The notes: a model not told the origin generated them from the letters alone. A DNA stretch of 64,000 nucleotides from Pseudomonas putida (GCF_002741075.1 NZ_CP016634.1:5508501-5572500); one strand, 5' to 3'; shown: positions 18,661 through 27,577, numbered from the stretch's first letter. A program made the numbers and translations.

Positions 18661-19625
18661 CAGGCCACTCCCTGCAGTTGTGCCAGGGCAATGCGCACGG
18701 CCTTGCGCACCTCAGGGTCGCCATCGGCCTCGGCGGCCCGTAGCGCTGGCAACGCCCGGGCCTGACCCAGCTCACCCAGGGCCAGCGCCGCCTCCTTGCG
18801 CAGGTTGGCGATGGCATGGCCGAGCAAGTGGGCCAGGGCCTCCAACGCCTCGCCATGGCGCAGGCGACCCAACGCCCGCGCCGCGCGCAAGCGCACCTGC
18901 CAGTAGCTGTCATCCAGGGCGGCAATCAATGCAGGCCCGGCATCGTCCAGCCCTACCTTGCCCAACGTGGTAGCGGCCTCCTCGCGTACTTGCCAGGCCT
19001 CGTCAGCCAGAGCGGCGACCAATGCGGGCAGCACACTGGCATCGCGGGCCAGGCCCAGGGCACCGATAGCGGCTCGGCGAACCTCAGTGTCCGTTTCCTC
19101 CCCAGCCAAGCGCGCCAGGGCCGCCAAGGCAGGGGCATGCTTGAGCCAGCCCAGAATGCCCACGGCCTCTCGGCGTACCGAGGCGTCGCGGTCATCGAGG
19201 GCCAGCAGCGCAGGCCCGGCGGCTTCATCCAGACGCAGTTCACGCAATGCCCGCAAGGCACTGGCGCGAACGAACGCGTCGGCATGGCTGGCCCACGGCA
19301 GGATGAGCGCGCCCGCCTCAAGGGACTTGAGCTCGCTCAGGCTCTGAGCCGCGGCCAGGCGCACCGGCTCGGCGGCATCGGCCAGAGCCGCGCACAATGC
19401 CTGTACGACTTCAGGCTCTTCCCAGGCCTCCAAGAGGCGCGCGGCTTCGGCACGGACGTCAGCATGGGGATCGACCAACACGGCATCGGTCAGCCAGGGC
19501 AGGCCGTCTGGATCTTCCAGGTCGGCCAGTTCGATCAGTGCGATGCGCCGCACGCCAGCATCGGCATCAGCCAGGCGTGGCAGCAACGCAAGGATGTCGG
19601 GGTTATCGGTGATTCGGTCGTTCAT
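18660..19625 (-). CDS. HEAT-repeat protein
   Basis: Protein (321 aa) built almost wholly of about nine to ten HEAT/PBS-lyase-type repeats of roughly 31 residues, with recurring text such as DADAGVRRIALIELADLEDP and ALDDSYWQVRLRAARALGRL. No catalytic motif or signal peptide is seen. Such repeats form protein-binding solenoids; relatives act in bilin lyases and complex assembly. It lies between the ferredoxin gene and the DUF971 gene on one strand, suggesting an assembly or scaffold role for the flavoprotein-ferredoxin pair. That role is an inference. Confidence 0.8.
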   Translation of the reverse strand: MNDRITDNPDILALLPRLADADAGVRRIALIELADLEDPDGLPWLTDAVLVDPHADVRAEAARLLEAWEEPEVVQALCAALADAAEPVRLAAAQSLSELKSLEAGALILPWASHADAFVRASALRALRELRLDEAAGPALLALDDRDASVRREAVGILGWLKHAPALAALARLAGEETDTEVRRAAIGALGLARDASVLPALVAALADEAWQVREEAATTLGKVGLDDAGPALIAALDDSYWQVRLRAARALGRLRHGEALEALAHLLGHAIANLRKEAALALGELGQARALPALRAAEADGDPEVRKAVRIALAQLQGVA

Positions 19626-19674
19626 AGGGCAATCCGCAGCGGTGGAAGATCGGAGTCAGGCAGGCCCAGCGGGG

Positions 19675-19920
19675 TCAGCGCAGCAGATAGGGGATGTCCA
19701 CCTTCACCGCGCCGGTCGGGCAGTCTTTCTCGCACGGCATGCAGTACCAGCATTCGTCGAAGGCCATGTAGGCCTTCTGGGTGGCCGGGTTGATGGCCAG
19801 CAAGTCCATGGGGCAGACCTCGACGCAGACGGTGCAGCCTTTCTCGGCGATGCATTTGTCTTCATCGATGGTGACCGGGGCGTTGCTGCGAAAGAAGATC
19901 TCTTGAGGTTGATAGGCCAT
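19675..19920 (-). CDS. 2x[4Fe-4S] ferredoxin-type subunit, AprB-like
   Basis: Small ferredoxin (81 aa) with two Cys clusters: CIAEKGCTVCVEVCP (with an insertion before the second Cys) and CWYCMPCEKDCP. The insertion and the linking text LLAINPATQKAYMAFDEC resemble the beta subunit of adenylylsulfate reductase rather than simple ferredoxins. The start MAYQPQEIFF is supported by AAGGA upstream. It lies 136 bases after the flavoprotein gene and would pass electrons to or from its FAD. No ATP sulfurylase gene is nearby, so a sulfate-respiration role is unlikely. Confidence 0.85.
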   Translation of the reverse strand: MAYQPQEIFFRSNAPVTIDEDKCIAEKGCTVCVEVCPMDLLAINPATQKAYMAFDECWYCMPCEKDCPTGAVKVDIPYLLR

Positions 19921-19997
19921 TTCACGGCGTCCTTGGGGTTCGTTGAGCCTCTGCATGGTCCTGTGGGAGCAATTGTTTTGCTCTGCGGTGCCTTTTT

Positions 19998-20016
19998 CGC
20001 GGGTAAACCCGCTCCC
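19998..20016. repeat. single REP unit
   Basis: CGCGGGTAAACCCGCTCCC, the palindromic core of the P. putida REP, lies between the flavoprotein and ferredoxin genes. Its position inside an apparent operon suggests it may stabilise or attenuate the upstream mRNA. Confidence 0.7.
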
Positions 20017-20056
20017 TCGAACACCGCGGACCAGATGGGAACGGGTTCGGCGGTGC

Positions 20057-21781
20057 CTAGGCAGCGTCGGCTTTCACCCGCAGCCGGTCATAGGCGGTCT
20101 GCTCCTGGGCGTCCAGGGCAATCAGGTAGGGCTCGATCGGTTTCTTGAAACTGGTCATCTGGCCGTCCTCGCCTTTTTTCAGATGGCAATGGCAGAACCA
20201 CTCGCCATCGTTGCGCTCAGGAAAGTCCACCCGGTGGTGATACAGCCCCCAACGGCTCTCCTCGCGAAACAGCGACGCCCGTGCAGCCATTTCGGCGCAG
20301 TCACGGATCACGCTCACTTCCATGGCGCGCATCAGCTCATGAGGGTTGCTGGCCTTCATCTGCGCCAGGTCCCGCTCGATCTCGGCAAAGCGCGCCAGGC
20401 CGATCTCCATCTTCTTGGTCACCTTCGGCGGCTGCAGGTAGTCGTTGACCATGCGCCGCAGTTTGTACTCGACCTGGGCCGGTGGCAGGCCGTGCTCCCG
20501 GTGCAGGGGGGCGAACACCCGTTCGCGCTCGCGCTCGACCTGGGCCAGATCCACCTCGGCGAAGGGGCGCCCCACCACGTAGCGGGCAGCGTTGACCCCG
20601 GCGAACCAGCCATAGGTGAAGGCGCCGAGCATGTAGTTGTGCGGCACCGCGGCCATGTCACCGGCGGCATACAGGCCGCGCACGCTGGTCTCGGCCTTCT
20701 CGTTGACCCACACACCGGAGGCCGAATGCCCGGAGCAGAAGCCGATCTCGGAGATGTGCATCTCGACCATGTGCTGGCGGTAGTCGGTGCCGCGATTGGC
20801 GTGGAACTGCCCACGGCTGGGGCGCTCGTTGCTGTGCAGGATCTCTTCGATGTTCTGGATGGTTTCCTCGGCCAGGTGATCGAGCTTGAGGAACACCGGG
20901 CCGTTGCCGCCTTCGAGTTCCTGGTGGAACTCCCACATCATCTGCCCGCTCCAGTAGTCGCACTCGATGAAGCGCTCGCCCTTGCTGTTGGCGGTATAGC
21001 CGCCCAGGGGGCCGGTGACGTAGGCGCAGGCCGGGCCGTTGTAATCCTTGATCAGCGGATTGATCTGGAAGCACTCCAGATTCGCCAGCTCCGCCCCGGC
21101 GTGGTAGGCCATGGCGTAGCCATCGCCGGCATTGGTCGGGTTTTCGTAAGTGCCCATCAGGTAGCCCGACGAAGGCAGACCGAGCCGCCCGGCCGCACCA
21201 CAGGCGAGGATCACCGCCTTGGCGCGGATCACCAGGAACTCTCCGCTGCGGCAATCGAAGCCCATGACCCCGGCAGCGGCCCCTTCGCCATCGAGCAGCA
21301 CGCGGGTGCAGACCATGCGATTGGTGATCTCGACCCGCGCACGTTTGAGCTGGCGGTAAAGCACCTTCTTGATGTCGTGGCCCTCGGGCATGGGCAACAC
21401 GTAGGCGCCCATGTGGTGGACCTTCTTCACCGCGTAGTCGCCGGTCTCGTCCTTTTCGAACTTCACGCCCCAGCGGTCCAACTGTTCAAGGGTCTCGAAG
21501 CTGTGGGTGGCGTAGGCATACACCGCGGCCTGGTTGACGATGCCGTCGTTGGCGACGGTGATTTCCTTGGTGTACTGCTCGGGCGTGGCGTGGCCCGGAA
21601 TGATCGCGTTGTTCAGGCCGTCCATGCCCATGCTGATGGCACCGCTGCGTTTGACGTGGGCCTTGTCCAGCAGCAGCACGCGCAAGGACTTGTCCTGCTC
21701 CTTGGCCTTGATCGCGGCCATGGGCCCTGCGGTGCCGCCGCCGATGACGATGATGTCGTAGTCGCGGGTGTCGATGCTCAT
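20057..21781 (-). CDS. fumarate reductase/succinate dehydrogenase-type flavoprotein, AprA-like
   Basis: FAD flavoprotein (574 aa). The dinucleotide-binding motif IIVIGGGTAGPMAA is at residues 9-22, and a second FAD contact, GLYAAGDMAAVPHNYMLGA, lies in the C-terminal half. It belongs to the FrdA/SdhA/AprA superfamily; the partner with two [4Fe-4S] clusters downstream points to the AprA-like branch. The start ATG overlaps the stop of the GntR regulator gene (ATGA). Substrate is unknown. Similar sets in pseudomonads lie near sulfonate transporters, so a sulfur role is possible but not shown here. Confidence 0.8.
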   Translation of the reverse strand: MSIDTRDYDIIVIGGGTAGPMAAIKAKEQDKSLRVLLLDKAHVKRSGAISMGMDGLNNAIIPGHATPEQYTKEITVANDGIVNQAAVYAYATHSFETLEQLDRWGVKFEKDETGDYAVKKVHHMGAYVLPMPEGHDIKKVLYRQLKRARVEITNRMVCTRVLLDGEGAAAGVMGFDCRSGEFLVIRAKAVILACGAAGRLGLPSSGYLMGTYENPTNAGDGYAMAYHAGAELANLECFQINPLIKDYNGPACAYVTGPLGGYTANSKGERFIECDYWSGQMMWEFHQELEGGNGPVFLKLDHLAEETIQNIEEILHSNERPSRGQFHANRGTDYRQHMVEMHISEIGFCSGHSASGVWVNEKAETSVRGLYAAGDMAAVPHNYMLGAFTYGWFAGVNAARYVVGRPFAEVDLAQVERERERVFAPLHREHGLPPAQVEYKLRRMVNDYLQPPKVTKKMEIGLARFAEIERDLAQMKASNPHELMRAMEVSVIRDCAEMAARASLFREESRWGLYHHRVDFPERNDGEWFCHCHLKKGEDGQMTSFKKPIEPYLIALDAQEQTAYDRLRVKADAA

Positions 21782-22527
21782 GCCTTGGCTCCCTTCTGGC
21801 GGTCGATACGCAGGCGGTACTGGAAGGCATCGCCACGGTAATAAAGATGCTCGAAGTCCAGCGGCGTGCCGTCGGCGGCGTGGGTCAGACGTTCGATGCG
21901 CATGATCGGCGAGCCCTCCTCCACCTCCAGCGCCTGGGTCAGGTCGGCATCGGCCAGCATTGCGTCGATGGCCAGGTCCGCGTGCCCCAGCGCGATGCCA
22001 CAGTCGTTCTCCAGCAGCAGGAAGATGTCGCGGGTGACCAGGTCGGCCTTCTCGAGCTTTTCGCCAATGGCCTTGGGTAGCCAGGTCAACTCCAGCGACA
22101 CCGGCTCGCGGTTGATCAACCGCACCCGACGGATCTCGGTGACCAGGCTGCCCTCCTCCACCTGCAGACGCTCGGCCACCAGCGCACTGGCCGGCACATG
22201 ACGGAAGCTGCGCAGGCGGTTGAGCACCTCGTAACCCATCTGGCTCATGGATTCGCCCAGGCCTTGCAGGGTGGTGACGTTCTGGAACGCCTTGGGCTTG
22301 GCGACGAAGGTGCCCTTGCCGTGGATCTTGAAGATCAGCCCTTCTTTCTGCAGGTCGCCCAGGGCCTGGCGCACGGTGATGCGGCTGACATCGAAGGCCT
22401 TGCCCAGTTCGGCTTCGGAGGGCATGCGGCTGTGGGGCGGATAGGTACCATCGAGGATGCGCTCGCGCAGCAGCTCCTTGAGCTGGCTGTACAGCGGCAC
22501 CGGGGATAGGGGGAGCAGTTCGGCCAT
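21778..22527 (-). CDS. GntR-family regulator, HutC/UTRA subfamily
   Basis: Regulator (249 aa) with an N-terminal winged helix (residues 10-75: YSQLKELLRERILDGTYPP and SRITVRQALGDLQKEGLI) and a C-terminal UTRA ligand-binding domain. The start chosen is ATG 22527 with GAAGAG upstream; a GTG four codons earlier is possible. The stop overlaps the flavoprotein start, so it controls and is cotranscribed with that operon. A perfect palindrome 22 bases upstream fits the HutC-type operator, suggesting autoregulation. The ligand is unknown. Confidence 0.9.
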   Translation of the reverse strand: MAELLPLSPVPLYSQLKELLRERILDGTYPPHSRMPSEAELGKAFDVSRITVRQALGDLQKEGLIFKIHGKGTFVAKPKAFQNVTTLQGLGESMSQMGYEVLNRLRSFRHVPASALVAERLQVEEGSLVTEIRRVRLINREPVSLELTWLPKAIGEKLEKADLVTRDIFLLLENDCGIALGHADLAIDAMLADADLTQALEVEEGSPIMRIERLTHAADGTPLDFEHLYYRGDAFQYRLRIDRQKGAKA

Positions 22528-22548
22528 GGTTCTCTTCACTCTGACGTG

Positions 22549-22564
22549 ACTTGTTATAACAAGT
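22549..22564. promoter_or_regulatory. 16-bp perfect palindrome, candidate HutC-type operator
   Basis: ACTTGTTATAACAAGT is a perfect inverted repeat located 22 bases before the gntR start. Its centre contains GT-TATA-AC, the known pattern of HutC-subfamily operators. It is the obvious binding site for the adjacent regulator. Confidence 0.7.
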
Positions 22565-22715
22565 TGTGACCAGAGAATAGCGCATAAGCCTCACATGACA
22601 AATATCGATATCGAATATGGATATTTCGCCGCCCGGCGACTGGACTTGTGGCAAAAACGGCTACAGATCAAGGCGATGGACGTCACCCTGCGAGATGGGT
22701 ATCATGCGCCCCGTT

Positions 22716-22792
22716 GCACTCGTAGCTCAGCTGGATAGAGTACTGCCCTCCGAAGGCAGGGGTCGTGGGTTCGAATCCCGCCGAGTGCGCCA
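22716..22792 (+). tRNA. tRNA-Arg (anticodon CCG)
   Basis: A 77-base cloverleaf. The acceptor stem GCACTCG / CGAGTGC is followed by discriminator G and an encoded CCA. The D arm contains AGCTCAGCTGGATAGAG, the anticodon stem is CTGCC / GGCAG with loop CTCCGAA (anticodon CCG, reading CGG), and the T arm is GTGGGTTCGAATCCCGC. It is followed by a terminator. Confidence 0.97.
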
Positions 22793-22802
22793 TATTGAAC
22801 AA

Positions 22803-22831
22803 GGGCTCAGGTGCAAACCTGGGCCCTTTTT
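22803..22831 (+). terminator. terminator of tRNA-Arg
   Basis: Ten-base-pair stem GGGCTCAGGT / ACCTGGGCCC (one G-T pair) with loop GCAA, followed by five T. It lies 10 bases after the tRNA CCA end. Confidence 0.9.
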
Positions 22832-22881
22832 GCTTGGCGGCTGGGCAGCCCCCTGACAGAAATCGAGGCACGTGGCTGACA

Positions 22882-23886
22882 ATGGCAAGTAGCGATCTAA
22901 TTCTCTACAGCACGGACGACGGCCTGGCACAGTTCACCCTGCGTGAAATGGGTGGCCAGGTGTGGCTGACGCAACTGGAAATAGCTGAGCTGTATCAAAC
23001 CAGCAAGCAGAATATTGGCAAACATATTCAGGGCATCATCGCTGATGGTGAGCTGGCCACAGAGGCAGTTGTAAACCAAAAATTTACTACTGCCGCTGAC
23101 GGCAAAGACTACCTGACCCATCTTTACGCCCTGCCGATGATCATCGCCATTGGCTACCGCGTACGCTCGACCCGTGGCACACAATTTCGCCAATGGGCCA
23201 CCCGCACCTTGAGCGAATACATGATCAAGGGTTTCGTCCTGGACGATATCCGCCTGAAGGAGCCCCGCTGGGACTACTTCGATGAACTGCTCAAGCGCAT
23301 CCGTGATATTCGCTCCTCGGAAAAGCGCTTTTACCAGAAGGTGCGGGACCTGTTCACCTTGGCGGAGGACTACCGCGCCAATGAGCAGGACACCACCCGG
23401 CTATTTGCCGAAGTCCAGAATAAGCTGTTCTTTGCTGTCACAGGCCATACGGCTGCCGAGCTGATCGTGCTGCGTGCCGATGCCAACGCGCCAAACATGA
23501 ATCTGCTCAGTTTCAAAGGCGACCGCGTGCGCAAAGCTGACGTCGTCGTAGCCAAGAATTACCTAAATGCAGAGGAGCTAGACCAACTCAATCGTTTGGT
23601 CAGCATGTTCCTGGATTTTGCCGAGCTCCGCGCCGAGCAGCGCCAGCATCTGCAACTCGCTGACTGGCGCCTGTACATCGACAGTTTCATGGCCTTCAAC
23701 GAACAACCCCTGCTGCACACCACCGGCACTGTCAGCCACGACCAGATGAAGCAGGTAGCGCATGAGCGCTATGAACAGTTCAACCATCAGCGCCGCAGCG
23801 CCGAAGCCTCAGCGACCGACGCACAGGAGTTAGCAGAGCTGGAGCAACTGGAAAAACGCCTGAGCACCAAGAAACGCGCCGAGTAA
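22882..23886 (+). CDS. rhuM: RhuM-family protein
   Basis: Protein (334 aa) of the RhuM family, named from a Salmonella pathogenicity-island gene of unknown mechanism. Family features visible are the N-terminal [20 protein letters not shown] (a helix-turn-helix-like start), the central [19 protein letters not shown] segment, the C-terminal helical part and a Lys/Arg-rich tail. No signal peptide or membrane segment is seen. Such genes are patchily distributed and often lie in accessory DNA; here it follows directly on a tRNA gene. The start [10 protein letters not shown] is chosen over an in-frame ATG that falls inside the tRNA. Function is unknown. Confidence 0.8.
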   Translation: MASSDLILYSTDDGLAQFTLREMGGQVWLTQLEIAELYQTSKQNIGKHIQGIIADGELATEAVVNQKFTTAADGKDYLTHLYALPMIIAIGYRVRSTRGTQFRQWATRTLSEYMIKGFVLDDIRLKEPRWDYFDELLKRIRDIRSSEKRFYQKVRDLFTLAEDYRANEQDTTRLFAEVQNKLFFAVTGHTAAELIVLRADANAPNMNLLSFKGDRVRKADVVVAKNYLNAEELDQLNRLVSMFLDFAELRAEQRQHLQLADWRLYIDSFMAFNEQPLLHTTGTVSHDQMKQVAHERYEQFNHQRRSAEASATDAQELAELEQLEKRLSTKKRAE

Positions 23887-23898
23887 TCGCTAAAGAAA

Positions 23899-23928
23899 GG
23901 CCCCACCAGATCACTGGCGGGGCCTTTT
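23899..23928. terminator. terminator after rhuM
   Basis: Stem GGCCCC-A-CCAG / CTGG-C-GGGGCC with loop ATCA and a TTTT tail. It lies between the convergent rhuM and LprI-like genes, with A-rich sequence on the other side, so it can serve both. Confidence 0.9.
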
Positions 23929-23938
23929 CGTTACGGCC

Positions 23939-24364
23939 TTACCACGCATCCTGCTCAGCACTTTCCCCGACGTCTTCAGCGCCGTTCTGGGCAAACCACT
24001 CCACCGACTGGGCTCGCTGAGCCGTCATGCTCAGCTCGCACCCCATCCCTTCCAGAATGTCCATCGTGCCGCCGGTGAGCGAGTAATACATGCCGCAATC
24101 GGCCTCGCGGAATTTCACCCAGAGGGCTTGCGAGGCTTGCAGGCTCTGCTTCTTCTCGGCTGGCAAAACGCTCATTGCCATCCTGTATGCCTGATCGAGT
24201 CGGGCATTCTGCCTGGCCAGTTCCTCATGACCACAGTCACTGAGGTTCGAAGTAATACCGCCAGAGCGCGACGTGCACGCGGCGTACTCAGGCGAATAGG
24301 GCTCTTGCGCCAGCGCGCAGGATGACAACGTCACAAGGAGCGCGACGCCAGCGTAACGATGCAT
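23939..24364 (-). CDS. exported LprI-like (DUF1311) protein
   Basis: Small exported protein (141 aa) with a signal peptide (MHRYAGVALLVTLSSCALAQ). The mature part is an LprI/DUF1311 domain with the typical Cys pattern and LARQNARLDQAYRMAMSVLP. In mycobacteria LprI inhibits lysozyme; a similar role in the periplasm here is only a possibility. The Cys near the signal end (SSCALA) could be a lipobox, but the context is poor. The start was chosen for GGAG upstream. A second gene with an LprI-like domain lies 54 bases upstream on the same strand. Confidence 0.75.
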   Translation of the reverse strand: MHRYAGVALLVTLSSCALAQEPYSPEYAACTSRSGGITSNLSDCGHEELARQNARLDQAYRMAMSVLPAEKKQSLQASQALWVKFREADCGMYYSLTGGTMDILEGMGCELSMTAQRAQSVEWFAQNGAEDVGESAEQDAW

Positions 24365-24418
24365 TGATGGAACTCCATTTTCTTTCGACATGAAATCAGG
24401 CCCGAAACCTCGCAGGCG

Positions 24419-25558
24419 TCATACCGCTTGCGGTTCTGCGCTGAACGCCAGGCACTCGGACAGCGAGGTGAATTCAGCCCGGCGGCACAGCCAGGCGGTG
24501 AAGAACGTATAGCCCGCCGAAGTGGTGGCGATCTGAGCCCTGGTTTGCCTGGCCTCTCGACGTTGTCGTGCTTCTGCTTGCGCGCGGGATTCACCCTTGC
24601 GCCTGGCGCCACCGAACAACGAAAGAATCAACAAGCCCATGACCAGGTAAAAGACGGACACGAAGGTCAACTTGGCGATCAAGGTCAGCGTGATGTTCAA
24701 CGCCCCGTCATTGGTCATGGCCGCCGCGTAGACGGCAAACGCCACAGCGGACAGTATCCCGGTGATCACAGCCACTTGATAAACCTGATGGGGCAGGCCC
24801 AGCCAACCACACAGCAGGCCTATGATCAGCCCCGTGACCGGCAACAGGTTGGTGATCGCGGCATCGGTGTAGTCGTTGTAGATCGTGGCTTGCCCTTTAT
24901 GGTGCAGCCAGAGCGCCCAGCAGGAGGCGATAACGGCCACGATCAGCGCAAGCTTCCACAGCACGCTGAAGACGTCCTGCCAGACGCTGTTTGCCTGCAC
25001 CGCCGGGCTCACAGGGCTCTGCTGCCCCAGGGTCGGCTGGACGGTGGCGGCCGGATAGCTCGGCGCCACCTGCGTGGAAACGGCCGGGCGCTGGGCCAGT
25101 GCCGCCTGCTGCGCGGCCTGCGCCCTCAGTTGACGCTCCTGCTCCTGACGGGCGAACGCCGCCTCTTGCTGGCGAGTGCGCTCTGCCTCTTGCGCGCGCA
25201 GTTCAGCGATCCGTTGCTCGTGCGCCCGCTCGTAGGCCTTTTTCTTTTCCGCCGAAATGAATGCTTCGAGTGACTGGATACGACCACCGAGCGCCTTGTC
25301 CAGGCACTTCTGCGTGGTGCATTGATTGCGAGTCGTCAACCACTCGCGCTGGGATTGGCGCAACGCCTCCGGCTGATCCGTCGCCGCCATGGCCTCCTTG
25401 TAGGTTCTGGCCAGCACGCCATCGACTGTCGAAAGATAGCCGTCGCGGCATATTTCCTTTTCGGCAAAGTTGCTGGCCTTGGTGCAATCGAAACTTGCCG
25501 CCATCGAATGACTCGACAACGCAACCAACAGCAACCCCGCAGCAAAACGAACGAACAT
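24419..25558 (-). CDS. LprI-like domain fused to coiled coil and membrane domain
   Basis: Protein (379 aa) with layered architecture. A signal peptide comes first (ending SMAA), then an LprI-like domain (SFDCTKASNFAEKEICRDGY, four Cys) to about residue 95, then a Glu/Gln/Ala-rich coiled coil at about 100-165. A Pro-rich linker follows, then about five hydrophobic segments (about 195-325) and a cytoplasmic basic tail. It is cotranscribed with the shorter LprI-like gene. The extracytoplasmic domain probably senses or binds something in the periplasm. I do not recognise the membrane part, and the function is unknown. Confidence 0.7.
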   Translation of the reverse strand: MFVRFAAGLLLVALSSHSMAASFDCTKASNFAEKEICRDGYLSTVDGVLARTYKEAMAATDQPEALRQSQREWLTTRNQCTTQKCLDKALGGRIQSLEAFISAEKKKAYERAHEQRIAELRAQEAERTRQQEAAFARQEQERQLRAQAAQQAALAQRPAVSTQVAPSYPAATVQPTLGQQSPVSPAVQANSVWQDVFSVLWKLALIVAVIASCWALWLHHKGQATIYNDYTDAAITNLLPVTGLIIGLLCGWLGLPHQVYQVAVITGILSAVAFAVYAAAMTNDGALNITLTLIAKLTFVSVFYLVMGLLILSLFGGARRKGESRAQAEARQRREARQTRAQIATTSAGYTFFTAWLCRRAEFTSLSECLAFSAEPQAV

Positions 25559-25836
25559 CCCAAAGATCTCCTATCAAGCCCTATACGCCGTGCATCCTTT
25601 CTCGAACGGGGAATGCTCAACCGCGCCGCATATCAAAATGCTATCACCAGCGATTAAAGCACAGCCTCATCGCGCAGGGGCTGTCCAAGGTGTGCTTTTC
25701 TTTCTGGGATTGAGCGTGCACGCTAGTGCCATTGTGCCTCTCCCTACAGCCCGGCCATTGGTGTTAGCGTGAGTGTCATCCCGCTCTTACAAGGCGGGGC
25801 CATTCATCAACGATCCGCGAAGGACTGCGCTGACTC

Positions 25837-27570
25837 ATGACTCTGAAAAAACTCACGACCGCCACTTTGCTGCTGGCCAGCCTAGGGCTGTTCGCCAACC
25901 AGGCCCAGGCCAACCTCACACCGCAGCAATCGGCCGCGATCCTCAAGACCTACAACGGCAGCGATCCGGCTGATTTCCGTCACTTTCTCCGCAAGCTGGC
26001 CGGCAGCGACCTGGCCAAGGCCGATGACCTTAGGGCCACGCTAAAGGCTTTTCTGGCCGACAAGCCCCTGAGCGCCGAACAGCAGAATGAAATCAACCGC
26101 CTACTCGGCCTGTACACTCGCATCAAGTACGGCAAGGCAGCCACCGAAACCCTGCGCGAGCTGGTGGCCATTCCGACCTTCCAGGTCGAGGGCGTTCCGC
26201 AGCACGAGAATCCACAGTTCCTGAAGATCGCCGACAAGATCAAAGCCCTGGCCGAGGGTTTCGGCCTGAGCTTCCGAAACATCGACAATCGGGTCTATGA
26301 AATCTCCCTGGGTGACAACGACAAGGAAGTCGTCGGTATCCACGCCCACGCCGATGTCGTGCCGGTGAACCCGGACAACTGGAAACTCGACGACGGCACG
26401 CGCCTGGATCCGTTCAAGGTCACCCTGGTGGGAGACCGCATGTACGGGCGCGGCACCGAGGACGACAAGAATGGCATCGTCGTGGCGCTGTACGCGCTCA
26501 AAGTCGCCAAGGATGAAAAACTGCCGCTGGCCCGCCAGTTCAAGCTGCTGGTGGACACCACCGAAGAAACAACCGGTGACGCCATCCCCTACTACTTCGC
26601 CCGCAACCCCGTGCCCAACTACAACCTGGCGCTCGATGGCGGCTACCCGGTGGTGATCGCCGAAAAAGGCTACGGCACCGTGATGGCCAGCTTCCACCGT
26701 CGCCCGGCCACCGGCACAGGTGCGGAAGTCACCACGCTCACCGGCGGCCTGGCCACCAACCAGATCCCCACCACCTCGGTGGCGACCCTGCTGGGCGACA
26801 ACCCCGCCGCCCTGGCCGATGCCCTGAACAAAGCTGGCGCCGAGTACGTCAAGCGCAACGGTGGCGACTTCACCATCGACGCCAAGGTGGCCGGCAAGGA
26901 AGTGATCCTCACAGTGACCGGTGTCTCAGCCCACTCTTCGGAGCCTGAATCGGGCGTCAACCCGGTTTCGCGGATGCTCGTCTTCCTCAATGGCCTGGGC
27001 AACCAGGTGCCTCTCAAGCAAAACCACATCACCGATGCGGCGCGCTATGCGGCGGACAACTGGGGGCTGGACTATCTGGGCAAACAGCTGGGCGTGAACT
27101 TCGAAGACAAGTTCATGGGCCCGCTGACCGCCTCGCTGACCTACGTCGGGCTCGACCAGAAAGCCCTCAAGCTTGCAGTGAACCTTCGCATCCCCAAAGG
27201 CAAGCCGCTGGCCACCCTCAAGGATGAGCTGGCCGACAAGCTGGGCACCTGGGCACGCGGCAGCCACACCTCGGTGGCCTTCGAGTACAGCCTCGACGAG
27301 CCGATGTACCGCAACCCCGAGGGTGAGTGGGTCAAGGCCCTGCTCGATGTCGCCAGCCAGAACCTGGGCCTACCGCACGAGTTCGGCACCTCCGCCGGCG
27401 CCACCTCGGTCCACGACCTGCCCAACGGCGTGCAGTTCGGCCTGGCGATGCCCAAGGTGAAATACACCGGGCACAACGACAACGAGTTCAAGACCGTGGA
27501 GCAGTTCATGCTGGACCTGCAGATCGTCAGCGAGATGATCGCGCGGATCGGGCAGATGCCGAAGTTGTAA
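25837..27570 (+). CDS. exported M20-family metallo-dipeptidase
   Basis: Zinc dipeptidase (577 aa) of the M20/PepV type with a Sec signal peptide (cleavage after NQAQA), so it acts in the periplasm or outside. Metal-site text is intact: GIHAHADVVP, GRGTEDDKNG and the catalytic Glu in DTTEETTGD. The late His is in the segment GTSAGATSVHDLPNG. The chain is longer than cytosolic PepV because of an extra N-terminal helical region (about residues 27-105). It likely cleaves dipeptides for nutrition. A terminator follows, and the 278-base region before it holds no gene I can support. Confidence 0.85.
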   Translation: MTLKKLTTATLLLASLGLFANQAQANLTPQQSAAILKTYNGSDPADFRHFLRKLAGSDLAKADDLRATLKAFLADKPLSAEQQNEINRLLGLYTRIKYGKAATETLRELVAIPTFQVEGVPQHENPQFLKIADKIKALAEGFGLSFRNIDNRVYEISLGDNDKEVVGIHAHADVVPVNPDNWKLDDGTRLDPFKVTLVGDRMYGRGTEDDKNGIVVALYALKVAKDEKLPLARQFKLLVDTTEETTGDAIPYYFARNPVPNYNLALDGGYPVVIAEKGYGTVMASFHRRPATGTGAEVTTLTGGLATNQIPTTSVATLLGDNPAALADALNKAGAEYVKRNGGDFTIDAKVAGKEVILTVTGVSAHSSEPESGVNPVSRMLVFLNGLGNQVPLKQNHITDAARYAADNWGLDYLGKQLGVNFEDKFMGPLTASLTYVGLDQKALKLAVNLRIPKGKPLATLKDELADKLGTWARGSHTSVAFEYSLDEPMYRNPEGEWVKALLDVASQNLGLPHEFGTSAGATSVHDLPNGVQFGLAMPKVKYTGHNDNEFKTVEQFMLDLQIVSEMIARIGQMPKL

Positions 27571-27577
27571 GCATTTC

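Noticed and set aside
20057..22654. Fused GntR-flavoprotein single gene
   Set aside because: A long frame runs through both on the minus strand, but the gntR gene is in another frame with its own start and motifs, and the flavoprotein has a good ATGA-coupled start at 21781.
22716..22792. Integration site (att) pair at the tRNA-Arg
   Set aside because: I found no second copy of the tRNA 3' end and no integrase gene in the window, so no island borders can be drawn.
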